Origin: Ruminococcus sp.
GTDB lineage: Bacteria > Bacillota > Clostridia > Oscillospirales > Ruminococcaceae
Length of the DNA: 64,000 nucleotides
NCBI GenBank assembly: GCA_014799805.1
Contig: JAAVHJ010000076.1
Span: 1-64,000, forward strand
Reading direction: 5' to 3'
Part shown: in pieces, positions 26,933 through 36,214 of the stretch
Layout of the letters: the number at the start of each line of letters is the position of its first letter
Numbering within the stretch: the stretch's first letter is position 1
Made by a program: the position numbers and the translations under genes
Notes under the pieces: generated by a model
Seen by the model: the letters and a program-made list of their open reading frames with translations, nothing else
The model's database searches: none
Told to the model about the DNA's origin: nothing

Positions 26933-28948
26933 ATGAAGATTTTTCAAAAATTAACCGCATTTGTAACGGCGTTATCGCTAATTACCGTAAACCAAAGTGT
27001 ATTATTAAATACACAAGCCGCAATTCCATTTGCATTAACCTGTGCAAATGATGAAATTTTTACAACAGATGATTCTGACATGTTGTTTACTGTATTTAAT
27101 GCTTATGCTAATGATGATAACTATGAGAATTATCATATTGTTTTAATGAGTAGTACAGATGAAGTTCTGACTGAAATGGAATATGTCGATGATTGCACTT
27201 TTACTTGTCATGTTGCTATTGACAATAGCAAAGCAGGTGGTTTATCATTCTATGCCAAAGATACGATATCAGGTATGACAACACCTAAAATTTATATCAG
27301 GGTTTTTGATGAATTTTCCGAAGAAGATATTATCAAAATGCAAGTAGTTGACAATGCCATTGCAGAATTAAAGCAAACAGAGGCATATATTAATGCAGGC
27401 ACTAGTGCGATGTGTGGAAAAAGACGGAATTTAATTTTAAATCTGCTGGAAGAACTTCAAGAAAGAGGACTTATAACGGGCTATAGTGATTTAAGTTTTG
27501 ATAGTATGCGAATTGAATTCAATTATCATACAGGGAAAACAGGGATTGCATATAGCTATGACCTTCAAAATAAAGAAGATAATCCAGACCCAGACACAAG
27601 CTTAACGTCAGATGCAACAGAAAGTTCAGAAGATATTGCAAAAAGACAAGAAGTTGATAATGCAATTGCAGAATTAAAACAATCTGAAATTTATCAAAAT
27701 AGTTCTAATTTTAAAAAACAGGATTTGGTAACAGAATTACTTTATCAACTTCAGGAAAAAGGACTTATTAAAGAATATTGGGATTCCCATGCAGCATATG
27801 GTACAATAGAATTTTATTATCATGACGGAACATATGGCATTGCATTAGATAGTGATGAAGCTGCTAATGAAATTATTCTTCCAACGCCAACAGAACCAGA
27901 ACCAATGCCAACAAACCCAACACCAACAGAGATTAATTATAATCAAGTGTATTTTTATGATATTTGGCAATATAAGCTAAACGCTACAGGCATAACCATT
28001 ACAGCATGTGATAGAGATGTTACAGGTGAAATTACGGTTCCGAATGAAATTGATGGCAAGACGGTTACAGCTATTGGCGAACATGCTTTTTATGGTTGCA
28101 CGAAAATTAGTCAAATTACATTGCCTGATACGGTACAGGAAATCGGCAAACAAGCATTTTATCAGTGCATGTTATTAGAGCGTGTGAATATTCCTGATGG
28201 TGTGCCAGCCATTGAAGATGAAACATTCTTAATGTGCCGTGAATTAAAAGCAATTGACCTGCCAGAATCTATAACAAGTATTGGTGTAAGAGCATTTACA
28301 GAATGCCAAAATTTGATAGAATTACAGCTTCCTGAAAATATAGAAAGCATAGGCAATGAAGCATTTATGCAATGTGTTAGTCTGGAAAAAATGAATATTC
28401 AAACGAAAGCCACAGAAATTGGAGAAAGCATGTTTTATAGTTGCAAGAATCTAAAAGAAGTAGTATTAGGTTCTAATGTGATGAAAATGGGAACATATAC
28501 ATTCATGGCTTGTAATTTAGAAAAACTTGTTATTTTAAATGCTGATTGTGAAATTGATGAAACTTTTGCAACGATGAGTGGAAGCAGAGACACTGTGATT
28601 TATGGGTATACTGGCAGTACTGCACAGATTTTTGCTGAAAAATATAATTATCAGTTTGTTTCTCTTGAGACACAACCAGACACAACGGAGAATACTACGG
28701 AATCGCCTAATCCTGTTGATATAGTACTTGGTGATGTTGATGAAAATGGTGACTTGGATATTTTAGATGTTATTGTAATTAACAAAGCAATTTTAAGCCA
28801 GAAAATTTTGACAGAAAGTCAAGCAATCCGTGCAGATGTTGATGCAAATGGCATTGTAGACCCCACAGATTCACTGAATATTATGAAAAAAATTGTGAAA
28901 TTGATTGATTATTTTCCAGTTGAACTAGATGTAGAAATGCCAGATTAA
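26933..28948 (+). CDS. Secreted leucine-rich repeat protein with dockerin
   Basis: 671 residues. Signal peptide (about 1-30, ending near TQAA). Residues about 55-125: beta-rich region. Two copies of a helical-plus-strand repeat follow (about 138-215 and 236-310; both contain VDNAIAELKQ, a Leu-rich helix and a GIA-ending strand). After a Pro/Thr linker, BspA-type LRR_5 repeats occupy about 355-575 (EHAFYGC, KQAFYQC, VRAFTEC, NEAFMQC). A type I dockerin ends the protein (about 600-660, GDVDENGDLDILDV and ADVDANGIVDPTDS). Dockerins bind cohesins, so it is probably attached to a cellulosome-like scaffold. A terminator follows. Confidence 0.9.
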   Translation: MKIFQKLTAFVTALSLITVNQSVLLNTQAAIPFALTCANDEIFTTDDSDMLFTVFNAYANDDNYENYHIVLMSSTDEVLTEMEYVDDCTFTCHVAIDNSKAGGLSFYAKDTISGMTTPKIYIRVFDEFSEEDIIKMQVVDNAIAELKQTEAYINAGTSAMCGKRRNLILNLLEELQERGLITGYSDLSFDSMRIEFNYHTGKTGIAYSYDLQNKEDNPDPDTSLTSDATESSEDIAKRQEVDNAIAELKQSEIYQNSSNFKKQDLVTELLYQLQEKGLIKEYWDSHAAYGTIEFYYHDGTYGIALDSDEAANEIILPTPTEPEPMPTNPTPTEINYNQVYFYDIWQYKLNATGITITACDRDVTGEITVPNEIDGKTVTAIGEHAFYGCTKISQITLPDTVQEIGKQAFYQCMLLERVNIPDGVPAIEDETFLMCRELKAIDLPESITSIGVRAFTECQNLIELQLPENIESIGNEAFMQCVSLEKMNIQTKATEIGESMFYSCKNLKEVVLGSNVMKMGTYTFMACNLEKLVILNADCEIDETFATMSGSRDTVIYGYTGSTAQIFAEKYNYQFVSLETQPDTTENTTESPNPVDIVLGDVDENGDLDILDVIVINKAILSQKILTESQAIRADVDANGIVDPTDSLNIMKKIVKLIDYFPVELDVEMPD

Positions 28949-28951
28949 ATA

Positions 28952-28991
28952 AAAAAACTACCGTTGGAATGATTTCTCACGGTAGTTTTTA
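28952..28991. terminator. Terminator between dockerin-LRR and solute-binding genes
   Basis: aaaaactaccgt pairs with acggtagttttt; usable by both convergent genes. Confidence 0.88.
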
Positions 28992-29006
28992 ATTATTATT
29001 ATTTAA

Positions 29007-31061
29007 TTATTTTAATGAAATTTTTCTTTGTGTGTACCATTGGTTATAAAGTCTGTTGTATTCGTCCATGCTCACAGAAGTAGAAGTCAGACGACAGAAT
29101 TTTAATTTCAGGGAACTAATGCCAACAGGGGCGTATTCTGCTTCAAAAGGTGTTATTCTTGAAACAACATAACCATTGGTTTCAGTAGAAAATGGAATCA
29201 CAATCGCATGGTCAATTAAAATTTGTTCTGCCTCTGCAAAAGCGGTATATCTGCGGATTTCGTCATTATAACTTGCAGTTGCTTCTGTGATTTTATCCTG
29301 CCAGTTCTGAAAAATTTCTTTAATCGCATAATTTTGATTTAAATCCCAGAAAATATAATTCTGTCCTTCTGTGAATGGTTTTGTCCAAGTCTGTGGGTCA
29401 ATATAATCTGCTTTTGTACTGCATTTCATAAAGGCAAATTTTCCATTTTTTCTGATATTTTCTGTATTTTTAATGGCCTGTAATTCTACTTGTACAAAAT
29501 CCTGTCCAAGTGTCTTTTCCAGTTGCGTTTTTACAAGCTGATATTCTTGTTGCTGATTTATATTATCTGTATCATAGGGCATAAGGATTTTAATCGGAAA
29601 TATTGCACCGTTCAGTGTTAATTCTTCTCTCGCCAAATCCCGATATTCTTGTGCCTGTGAAGTATTGTAACTATCATTTGTTGTAATAGAAATTAAAGCA
29701 TCTTGCTGTGTATAATCTATCCCAGCAGAGAATGCAAATTCTTTTGGGGTGATAGTATGATTTAAAAATTTTTCTGGCTGATAAGATTCAGAAATAGAAA
29801 TTAATTCGATACGATTTAATGCACTCATGATAGCATGACGGAAATTTTCGTTATTAACAGCAAGTTGCCAATTTTCTGGTTCATATTGATTGTCAAATTT
29901 TGGGGCGAAATTAAATGCATAAAAATAACTGCAAGAATTATCCAGCGGTGCAGGGTGAACTAAATCTTTTGTTTCTGCGTCACTTGTCCAGGCTTCTAAA
30001 TCATCAGAATTAATTTTAACTGCATCAATTTTTTGATTCAGGAAATCGTTTTGCTGAATATTTTCAGAATCAGCTTGATAAGTAAGTTCTATTTTATCAA
30101 TATGAATATTTGTAATATCCCAATAAACTTGATTTTTTGTCAGAATTTGATTTTTTTTAGATTCCATATCTGATAAAATATAGGCACCATTATAAAGCAA
30201 ATTTTGATTATCTTTGCCGAATTTACTGCTGGATTTTTTCAAAAATTGCCGATTCACTGGCATAAAAGCAGGATTCGTCAGAATATCCAGAAAATAGGGA
30301 CAAGGTTCATCCAGTGTATAAACCAATGTATAAGTATCAGTTGCTTCTACACCAATATCTTTTGGGAGATATTCACGGGGTTTTTGTGTTGTAGATTCTG
30401 TTGTAGCCTCTGTTGTATCCTGATAATTATAATTATAATAATTATAATTAGTAGCTTCTGTCGTTTCTTGCGTTGTATCTTCTGTCATATCCGTTTCTTT
30501 TGAATTGTTTATCTGATTTTTTTTATTTTTGACTTCATTTTTTTTCTTATTTTTGGCTTTCATCACATAATCTGTATAATCATAATATTCCTGTGCATTA
30601 TGAATCACGGCATCAGAAGAATAGATAAATTGCCAATCAGAATTATTTTCTGCATTATTAATATATTCTGCTGTTGCGACCCAATCATCTGCAGTGACTT
30701 CTGCATAACTATTCCCTTCATAATCTACCCATTGCACACCTTGCCGAATTTGAAATGTCCATTGTGTCATGTCGCTGTTACTGTTCCAACTTTCAGCAAG
30801 GGCTGGAATAATATTTCCATAAGCGTCATACTCTACTAAGCAATCAATCGTATTTGCTAAGATAAAATTCTGATTTTCATCATTTGTTTTTAAATAATTT
30901 AAATTATCTGATTCTAATGCATCATACATCTGGAAAACATTTTCAGATACAGGTTTTTGCTTTGTGATGACTTCTTGTTCTGATTTATTTTGACATGCTG
31001 TAAATTGTATCATAAATCCTGTACATGCCAAAGCAATTAGCCTGTTGCAAAAACGTTTCAT
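29007..31061 (-). CDS. Peptide ABC-type solute-binding lipoprotein (family 5)
   Basis: 684 residues. Lipoprotein signal with lipobox F-T-A-C (Cys23). The body matches family 5 extracellular binding proteins (LAESWNSNSDMTQWTFQIRQGVQW; LNHTITPKEFAF; near the end IVIPFSTETNGYVV). A low-complexity insert of about 65 residues, Lys/Asn-rich then Thr/Glu/Tyr-rich (TTEATTESTT), interrupts the domain near residues 170-230. No permease or ATPase gene is near. It overlaps the upstream diguanylate cyclase gene by ATGA, which suggests a sensing role rather than import (inference). Confidence 0.87.
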   Translation of the reverse strand: MKRFCNRLIALACTGFMIQFTACQNKSEQEVITKQKPVSENVFQMYDALESDNLNYLKTNDENQNFILANTIDCLVEYDAYGNIIPALAESWNSNSDMTQWTFQIRQGVQWVDYEGNSYAEVTADDWVATAEYINNAENNSDWQFIYSSDAVIHNAQEYYDYTDYVMKAKNKKKNEVKNKKNQINNSKETDMTEDTTQETTEATNYNYYNYNYQDTTEATTESTTQKPREYLPKDIGVEATDTYTLVYTLDEPCPYFLDILTNPAFMPVNRQFLKKSSSKFGKDNQNLLYNGAYILSDMESKKNQILTKNQVYWDITNIHIDKIELTYQADSENIQQNDFLNQKIDAVKINSDDLEAWTSDAETKDLVHPAPLDNSCSYFYAFNFAPKFDNQYEPENWQLAVNNENFRHAIMSALNRIELISISESYQPEKFLNHTITPKEFAFSAGIDYTQQDALISITTNDSYNTSQAQEYRDLAREELTLNGAIFPIKILMPYDTDNINQQQEYQLVKTQLEKTLGQDFVQVELQAIKNTENIRKNGKFAFMKCSTKADYIDPQTWTKPFTEGQNYIFWDLNQNYAIKEIFQNWQDKITEATASYNDEIRRYTAFAEAEQILIDHAIVIPFSTETNGYVVSRITPFEAEYAPVGISSLKLKFCRLTSTSVSMDEYNRLYNQWYTQRKISLK

Positions 31062-32470
31062 GAATGTTCCTCCTTTGGTTTATTGCGGATTTGTTTTCCC
31101 ATTTTTTCATAGTAACGGCGTTTGGCTTCATACATGTTAATTTCTGCCGTTTTAATTATCTGTTTTAAATTACTGTTTTTTGTGCCAATGCAATGACCAG
31201 CCGAAATATGGTAGGCATTTCGTTCAATTTCAGAATGAATATTTTGCAAAGTCGTTTCAATTTGTGTGATATTGCTATTTTCCTGAAATACAACAAATTC
31301 ATCACCGCCAATGCGATAAACTGTATTCTCACCAAATTGTACTTTGAGAGTATCTGCAATATATCGTAACATCTGGTCGCCTGCAAGATGACCTTTGGTA
31401 TTATTAATTTCATGCAAACCATTTGCATCAATGTAAATACAAGCTAAATTTTCTACCTGATTTTTAATTTGCTTGCAATAATTTTCATAGCAATTTCTGT
31501 TCTGCAATCCTGTCAGCATATCAATATTAGCAATTTTTTCTGCATTTTCAATAGAACAAGCATTTGCATAAAGCATCCACATCAAATATACTAATAATAA
31601 AATTCCTGCACCGCCCAAAAATAATATCATAGAATTCTGAATTTCCTGTACATTTGCAAAGACGACTTCTTTTTTTACAACAACTAAAATCTCCCAATTT
31701 TCAATTTCCATAGGCATATAAGAAATAAATAATTTCTCATCATCACGTTGTATTTCTTCAAAGCCTGTTTCACCATTACGCAATTTTTCTGCCAGCTCCT
31801 GTGATTGAAAATCACTTAAATTTTTAATATTTCTCTCCCCACTAGTTAATAAAAAATTCCCAGTTGTGCGATTAATCACACAAAAATCACATGTACCATT
31901 ATAAATATTAGGCTTCCATGTATGAGAAACAGTTGCAGGAATGATTTCTGCATATAATACACCAACTGTTTTATTATTTTTTACAATCGGTACAAAACTA
32001 CGAATTACCATAGTTTCAGAATCTGTCAATTGCGATTGCAAACCACTGATATGTTCACCATGTTGGGCTTCTGTTTCAAAATCTAATATGTTTGACGTGT
32101 CCATAGTTTCGCCATAGAGCTGAATAGAAGTATTTTCCGGTGTCAAAATTGCAACGTTAGAAATTAAATCACTTACATCATAAATTGCTAAATAACGTTT
32201 CATTGTTTCAGAGTTAATATTATCTGTTTCGGCAATAATTCTTGAAAGTGTCCGCAAACTGACACGGTCGGTGTAAAAATAACTTTCTAAATCTTTTATA
32301 ATTCGTTCTGTAGAAGCAGATAATTCTTTATGGCATTGATTTTTTATAAAAGAATTTGTTTGTATTGTATAGGAAATTAGCAAAATTCCTATTGATAAAA
32401 TTAATAACACAGTTGCCCAGAAACTATGTCTTTGATATGATAAATCTTGTTTTTCAGATGTTTTTTTCAT
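31058..32470 (-). CDS. Membrane diguanylate cyclase with extracellular Cache-like sensor
   Basis: 470 residues. First helix about 18-37, an extracellular sensor of about 240 residues with Cache-like features (VGVLYAEIIP; ENWEILVVVKK), second helix about 280-303, then a GGDEF domain (about 310-455). The active site RIGGDEF and the substrate motif DANGLHEINNTKGHLAGDQ are intact, so it should make c-di-GMP from two GTP. The RxxD inhibition site normally just before GGDEF is absent (FGEN there). No EAL domain. The partner is a peptide-binding lipoprotein. Confidence 0.92.
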   Translation of the reverse strand: MKKTSEKQDLSYQRHSFWATVLLILSIGILLISYTIQTNSFIKNQCHKELSASTERIIKDLESYFYTDRVSLRTLSRIIAETDNINSETMKRYLAIYDVSDLISNVAILTPENTSIQLYGETMDTSNILDFETEAQHGEHISGLQSQLTDSETMVIRSFVPIVKNNKTVGVLYAEIIPATVSHTWKPNIYNGTCDFCVINRTTGNFLLTSGERNIKNLSDFQSQELAEKLRNGETGFEEIQRDDEKLFISYMPMEIENWEILVVVKKEVVFANVQEIQNSMILFLGGAGILLLVYLMWMLYANACSIENAEKIANIDMLTGLQNRNCYENYCKQIKNQVENLACIYIDANGLHEINNTKGHLAGDQMLRYIADTLKVQFGENTVYRIGGDEFVVFQENSNITQIETTLQNIHSEIERNAYHISAGHCIGTKNSNLKQIIKTAEINMYEAKRRYYEKMGKQIRNKPKEEHS

Positions 32471-32599
32471 GTGGTGTCACCTACCAAAAGTTGAGTGCTA
32501 GTATTAAATATTTTTCATATAATAATTATAACATAATTGAACAAAAAAATCAAGATTTAGAAAAAAATTTTATAAAAATTTAAATTTTTTGCTTTCCGC

Positions 32600-32645
32600 A
32601 GAAAACCGTGAATTTAGTCAAAAAGACAAAATTCACGGTATTTTT
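32600..32645. terminator. Terminator downstream of the PrsA-like lipoprotein gene
   Basis: ccgtgaattt-gtc pairs with gac-aaattcacgg around a short A-rich loop, with T runs on both sides. Confidence 0.78.
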
Positions 32646-32663
32646 GATACAAATTTGTTTTAA

Positions 32664-34100
32664 TTAAGAAACATGATATGCAAACGGGTCATAACGCTTG
32701 AAAGATGCAAGATTTTTTTCAACATTCAGAGTTGTAGACCATTCTTCCATTTTATCTTCAAATGCGTCACTATATTTACTGAAATCTACACTATCAATTG
32801 TACTTTCTGTCCATAAATCATCTTCTGTGATACGTTCACGAATATCATAACGAGTGACTAAATAATAAGCTTCATCTTCTTCCACAAGATACACTTTTCC
32901 ATAATCACTGTCACTAATTTCAAGCAATTTATGATACACAGTTTCACTAGGTGTATAATAAATATCTTCTTCATTGTCATAATCTTCTTTGTGAATAATA
33001 CTGATAATAGATTCATTTAGATATGATACTGTATCATCATAATCAGATAATAAATCCGTTAAATCAGCTTCTTCACCTGTAGTTGTTGTTTCTGTAGGTG
33101 TTTCGAGTGCAGATTCTTCATTTTCTGCAACAGTTGTTGTTTCGAGTGCAGATTCTTCATTTTCTGCAACAGTCGTTGTTTCGAGTACAGATTCTTCATC
33201 TACTGCAACAGTCGTTGTTTCGAGTGCAGATTCTTCATCTACTGCAATAGTTGTTGTTTCTTGTGTCGTTGTAGTTGTTTCTGTTATGCTAGTACGGGGT
33301 GTGGTTGTTGTGAGTTCTTCTTCATCAATACCAGCTTCTTGTTCAGATACAGATGTCATATAATAATTATAATCTTCTTGAATATAATCCATTTCTGTCA
33401 TAACGGCTTCTGCTCCGCCGTCTTGATAAGCGTCTTCTGCACGGGTCTGATATTCTTTTGCAAGTTCTAATATTTTTGCTTTTCCGTCAGCATCTAGCAA
33501 ATTGCCCTCATTGTCATGCAAATCAAATTTAATATACTGTACACGCATGTTATTTTCTGCATAATAATCCTGTAATTCTTCTTCTGTAACGCCCTCTTGT
33601 CCATCAATCGCATAATAATAATCAAAAATAGCTTGGCTTTTATAGCTTGATGTCATTACTTTGTTAAATGATTCCTGACTAATGCCAAGTTCAGTAAAAG
33701 TGTCAGCATAATATGACCAGTAATATTCTTGCATGTCAGGCAAATTTTGTTGAATTTCTTCGTCTAATTCCAGACCAAGTTCATCAAATTTCTTTTCCGT
33801 TGTCACAAAATCAATGCATAGTTCCGTTGCTTTGTCTTCTATCCAGGTGCGAATGTCTTTGTCTTCCAGGGAAAGCGTTTTAATTATTTTTGTATCTTCT
33901 GTGTCAAGTGTTTCATCTTCTTCTTGCAACTGTGAAATTGCATTACTATAAGATGAATTTAAATAATACAAGTAAACACCCGCTGGCACAACATAATCAT
34001 CAATTGTCATTGCAGTTGTTGTATTACTGCCACAGCTTGTGCAAACAGCAACTAAGCTAATTGCTGTCAGAATAGCAGGGATTTTCTTAAAAACAGACAT
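32664..34100 (-). CDS. PrsA/SurA-like lipoprotein with Thr-rich repeats
   Basis: About 478 residues. Lipoprotein signal with V-C-T-S-C (Cys23). The region 30-200 (DDYVVPAGVYLYYLNSS; GVTEEELQDYYAENNMRVQYIKFD) resembles SurA N-terminal and PrsA-type foldase proteins. A standard parvulin core is not obvious; instead a Thr/Glu-rich stretch with four 13-residue repeats (TTTVAVDEESALE-like) separates it from a C-terminal part with VYHKLLEISDSDYGKVYLVEEDEAYYLVTRYDI, which looks like the end of a rotamase domain. ATG at 34100 is 11 bases from ggagg; an ATG six codons upstream overlaps that site. Confidence 0.72.
   Translation of the reverse strand: MSVFKKIPAILTAISLVAVCTSCGSNTTTAMTIDDYVVPAGVYLYYLNSSYSNAISQLQEEDETLDTEDTKIIKTLSLEDKDIRTWIEDKATELCIDFVTTEKKFDELGLELDEEIQQNLPDMQEYYWSYYADTFTELGISQESFNKVMTSSYKSQAIFDYYYAIDGQEGVTEEELQDYYAENNMRVQYIKFDLHDNEGNLLDADGKAKILELAKEYQTRAEDAYQDGGAEAVMTEMDYIQEDYNYYMTSVSEQEAGIDEEELTTTTPRTSITETTTTTQETTTIAVDEESALETTTVAVDEESVLETTTVAENEESALETTTVAENEESALETPTETTTTGEEADLTDLLSDYDDTVSYLNESIISIIHKEDYDNEEDIYYTPSETVYHKLLEISDSDYGKVYLVEEDEAYYLVTRYDIRERITEDDLWTESTIDSVDFSKYSDAFEDKMEEWSTTLNVEKNLASFKRYDPFAYHVS
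33095..33250 (-). repeat. Four 39-bp coding tandem repeats
   Basis: Four 39-base units (33095-33133, 33134-33172, 33173-33211, 33212-33250) differ by few bases and encode TTTVAVDEESALE-type units in the lipoprotein linker. Copy number probably varies between strains. Confidence 0.92.
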
Positions 34101-34218
34101 TTTATTGAATACCTCCATTGTAATTTGTCAATCTTTTTTTATTATACTACATAATTAGAAATAAGTCTATAGCTTTTATAAAAATTTTCATGAATTTCAC
34201 AGAATTTTCAGAATAGAC

Positions 34219-34247
34219 TTGTTTTTCTTTGGCAAATATGTTATAAT
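34219..34247 (+). promoter_or_regulatory. Promoter of the acetyltransferase/SDR operon
   Basis: TTGTTT (34219-34224), 17 bases, TATAAT (34242-34247). Confidence 0.7.
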
Positions 34248-34289
34248 AATTATAATTATTTAAAAATTATTTCAAAGAAAGTATGTGAT

Positions 34290-34877
34290 ATGATGAATCT
34301 GAATGAATTTTTGGAAATTCTCAACAGTGGTGAAATTATTACAGGTGGTTCTGAAATACACCAGTTTATGCATGAAATTAGTCAAGAAGCTTTGCGGATA
34401 ACTGCTGAATTAAATAATACTTATCATACGCCAGAAGAAATTAGAATTTTAATGTCTAAACTTACAGGACAAAAAATTGATGAAAGTTTTACACTGTTTC
34501 CGCCATTTCATACAGACTGTGGGAAAAATATTCATATCGGGAAACATGTTTTTATTAATGCAGGCTGTAAATTTCAAGACCAGGGTGGCATTATCATTGG
34601 TGATGGTACACTAATTGGGCATAATGTCGTGTTAGCAACTTTAAATCATGAAATAGCCCCTGCAAAGCGACAAGGCATGATACCAAAACCAATTAAAATT
34701 GGCAAAAATGTCTGGATTGGCTCAAATGCAACGATTTTAGCAGGTGTTACAATTGGAGATAATGCCATTGTTGGAGCAGGTGCAGTTGTGACAAAAAGTG
34801 TTCCTGAAAGTAGAATAGTTGCAGGGATTCCAGCTAAAATAATTAAAAGCATTGATGAAAATGAAATAGTAAATTAA
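34290..34877 (+). CDS. Sugar O-acetyltransferase (LbH fold)
   Basis: 195 residues. The maltose/galactoside acetyltransferase family transfers acetyl from acetyl-CoA to sugar hydroxyls. A helical N-terminal part (about 1-60) is followed by left-handed beta-helix hexapeptide repeats ([43 protein letters not shown]) and the catalytic loop with LNHE (His). The end [16 protein letters not shown] is typical. Two adjacent ATGs are possible starts. It forms an operon with the SDR gene 18 bases on. Confidence 0.9.
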   Translation: MMNLNEFLEILNSGEIITGGSEIHQFMHEISQEALRITAELNNTYHTPEEIRILMSKLTGQKIDESFTLFPPFHTDCGKNIHIGKHVFINAGCKFQDQGGIIIGDGTLIGHNVVLATLNHEIAPAKRQGMIPKPIKIGKNVWIGSNATILAGVTIGDNAIVGAGAVVTKSVPESRIVAGIPAKIIKSIDENEIVN

Positions 34878-34895
34878 TTATTTAAGAGAGGATTT

Positions 34896-35660
34896 ATGAT
34901 GAAAAGAGCTTTAATTACAGGTGCAACATCAGGTATTGGCTTGCAAATGGCAATTTATTTGCATAAGAATGGCTGGGAATTAACGTTAACAGGCAGAAAT
35001 GAAAGAATATTAAAATGTTTAGCGAAAAAATTTGGCTTAACTACTCAATATATTGCATTGGATTTCGCAAAACCAGATTCTGCACAGAAATTATATGATT
35101 TCTGTAATAATACAAGAATTGATTTTTTAATTAATAATGCTGGATTTGGTGTATTTGGTGATTTTATAGAAACACCTCTGGAACAGGAATTAGAATTACT
35201 AGAAGTAAATATAAAATCTCTGCATATTTTGACAAAATTATTTTTACAGGATTTTGTAAAACGTGACAGAGGTTGTATTTTGAATGTTGCCTCTAGTGCG
35301 GGATTTATGGCAGGTCCTAAATTGTCAAGTTATTATGCTTCTAAAAATTATGTTATTCGACTTAGCACAGCCATTCGGGAAGAACTTCGCAGAAAAAATT
35401 CTCATGTGAATATTAGTGTACTATGCCCTGGACCTGTTGACACGAATTTTAATAACCGTGCAGGCGTGACATTCTCTGTGAAACCAGTAACGCCTTGTTA
35501 TATTGCAAAATATGGCATTGAGGGTGCATTGGCAGGAAAAGGAATTTTAATTCCGACAATTGGTATGAAAATTGGTGTGCTAACTGCAAGAATTTTGCCA
35601 GAAACAGTTGTCAATAAAATAGTTTATGAATTGCAGAAACGAAAAGAATTTCAAGTGTAA
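34896..35660 (+). CDS. Short-chain dehydrogenase/reductase
   Basis: 254 residues. NAD(P)-dependent oxidoreductase: cofactor motif TGATSGIG near the N-terminus, NNAGFG, catalytic Ser in NVASSAGF and YxxxK in SSYYASKNYV. LCPGPVDTNF follows. The substrate is unknown. The start is preceded by agagga and lies in an operon with the acetyltransferase. Confidence 0.92.
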   Translation: MMKRALITGATSGIGLQMAIYLHKNGWELTLTGRNERILKCLAKKFGLTTQYIALDFAKPDSAQKLYDFCNNTRIDFLINNAGFGVFGDFIETPLEQELELLEVNIKSLHILTKLFLQDFVKRDRGCILNVASSAGFMAGPKLSSYYASKNYVIRLSTAIREELRRKNSHVNISVLCPGPVDTNFNNRAGVTFSVKPVTPCYIAKYGIEGALAGKGILIPTIGMKIGVLTARILPETVVNKIVYELQKRKEFQV

Positions 35661-35665
35661 TCCAA

Positions 35666-35779
35666 ATGAAAACTTGTGTATTTTTCACAGATATATTTTT
35701 CTATCCTCAAAAAAATATTGGTTTACTGGAGCTGTTAGAATCTAATCGAATTATTCTGGAAAGAGGTATAAATAAATGA
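35666..35779 (+). CDS. Possible 37-residue leader peptide or gene remnant
   Basis: A short frame (MKTCVFFTDIFFYPQKNIG...) ending in TGA that overlaps the next gene's ATG (ATGA). No good ribosome-binding site precedes it, so it may be a remnant of a longer gene or chance; the stop-start overlap is the only support. Confidence 0.25.
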   Translation: MKTCVFFTDIFFYPQKNIGLLELLESNRIILERGINK

Positions 35780-36192
35780 GAATATCAATAACTGCTATTG
35801 AACAGCAAGAAAAAAATATCATAGTTATCTGTGATTTAGGAATTGGCATGCTAAAAGGCATTTGGAAAGGAAAAAATTTACCTGTTTTAAATGCCAGCTA
35901 TTATGTAGAATTTACACTAGATGATATTAATTACAAACATGTAAAAATATTGCCAAAATCTCAGGAAGATATATCTGTTACTATAAAAAATAATACTATA
36001 TTTTTTGCAGGTATATGTGAAGATTATGATGGAGAAGTTTATTATATTCGCTTTGAAGATGATTGGTTGGAAATGCTTTGTATTGAAGAAGATAGTCAAA
36101 CTGTTCATGTAGATGACAATATTTTATTTTGGATAGATTATCATCAAGTATTGATTTTTCCTTATGATATGCCAAAAAAAATAGTTAATTAG
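35776..36192 (+). CDS. Hypothetical protein
   Basis: 138 residues, soluble, beta-rich and acidic (DDINYKHVKILP; DGEVYYIRFEDDWLEMLCIEEDS). No family recognised. The architecture of short strands resembles immunity-like or barrel proteins, but this is weak. aaagaggt lies 8 bases before the ATG. It is followed after 22 bases by the PepV-type dipeptidase gene. Confidence 0.65.
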   Translation: MRISITAIEQQEKNIIVICDLGIGMLKGIWKGKNLPVLNASYYVEFTLDDINYKHVKILPKSQEDISVTIKNNTIFFAGICEDYDGEVYYIRFEDDWLEMLCIEEDSQTVHVDDNILFWIDYHQVLIFPYDMPKKIVN

Positions 36193-36214
36193 ATACACAA
36201 AAGGAGAGAAAAAC

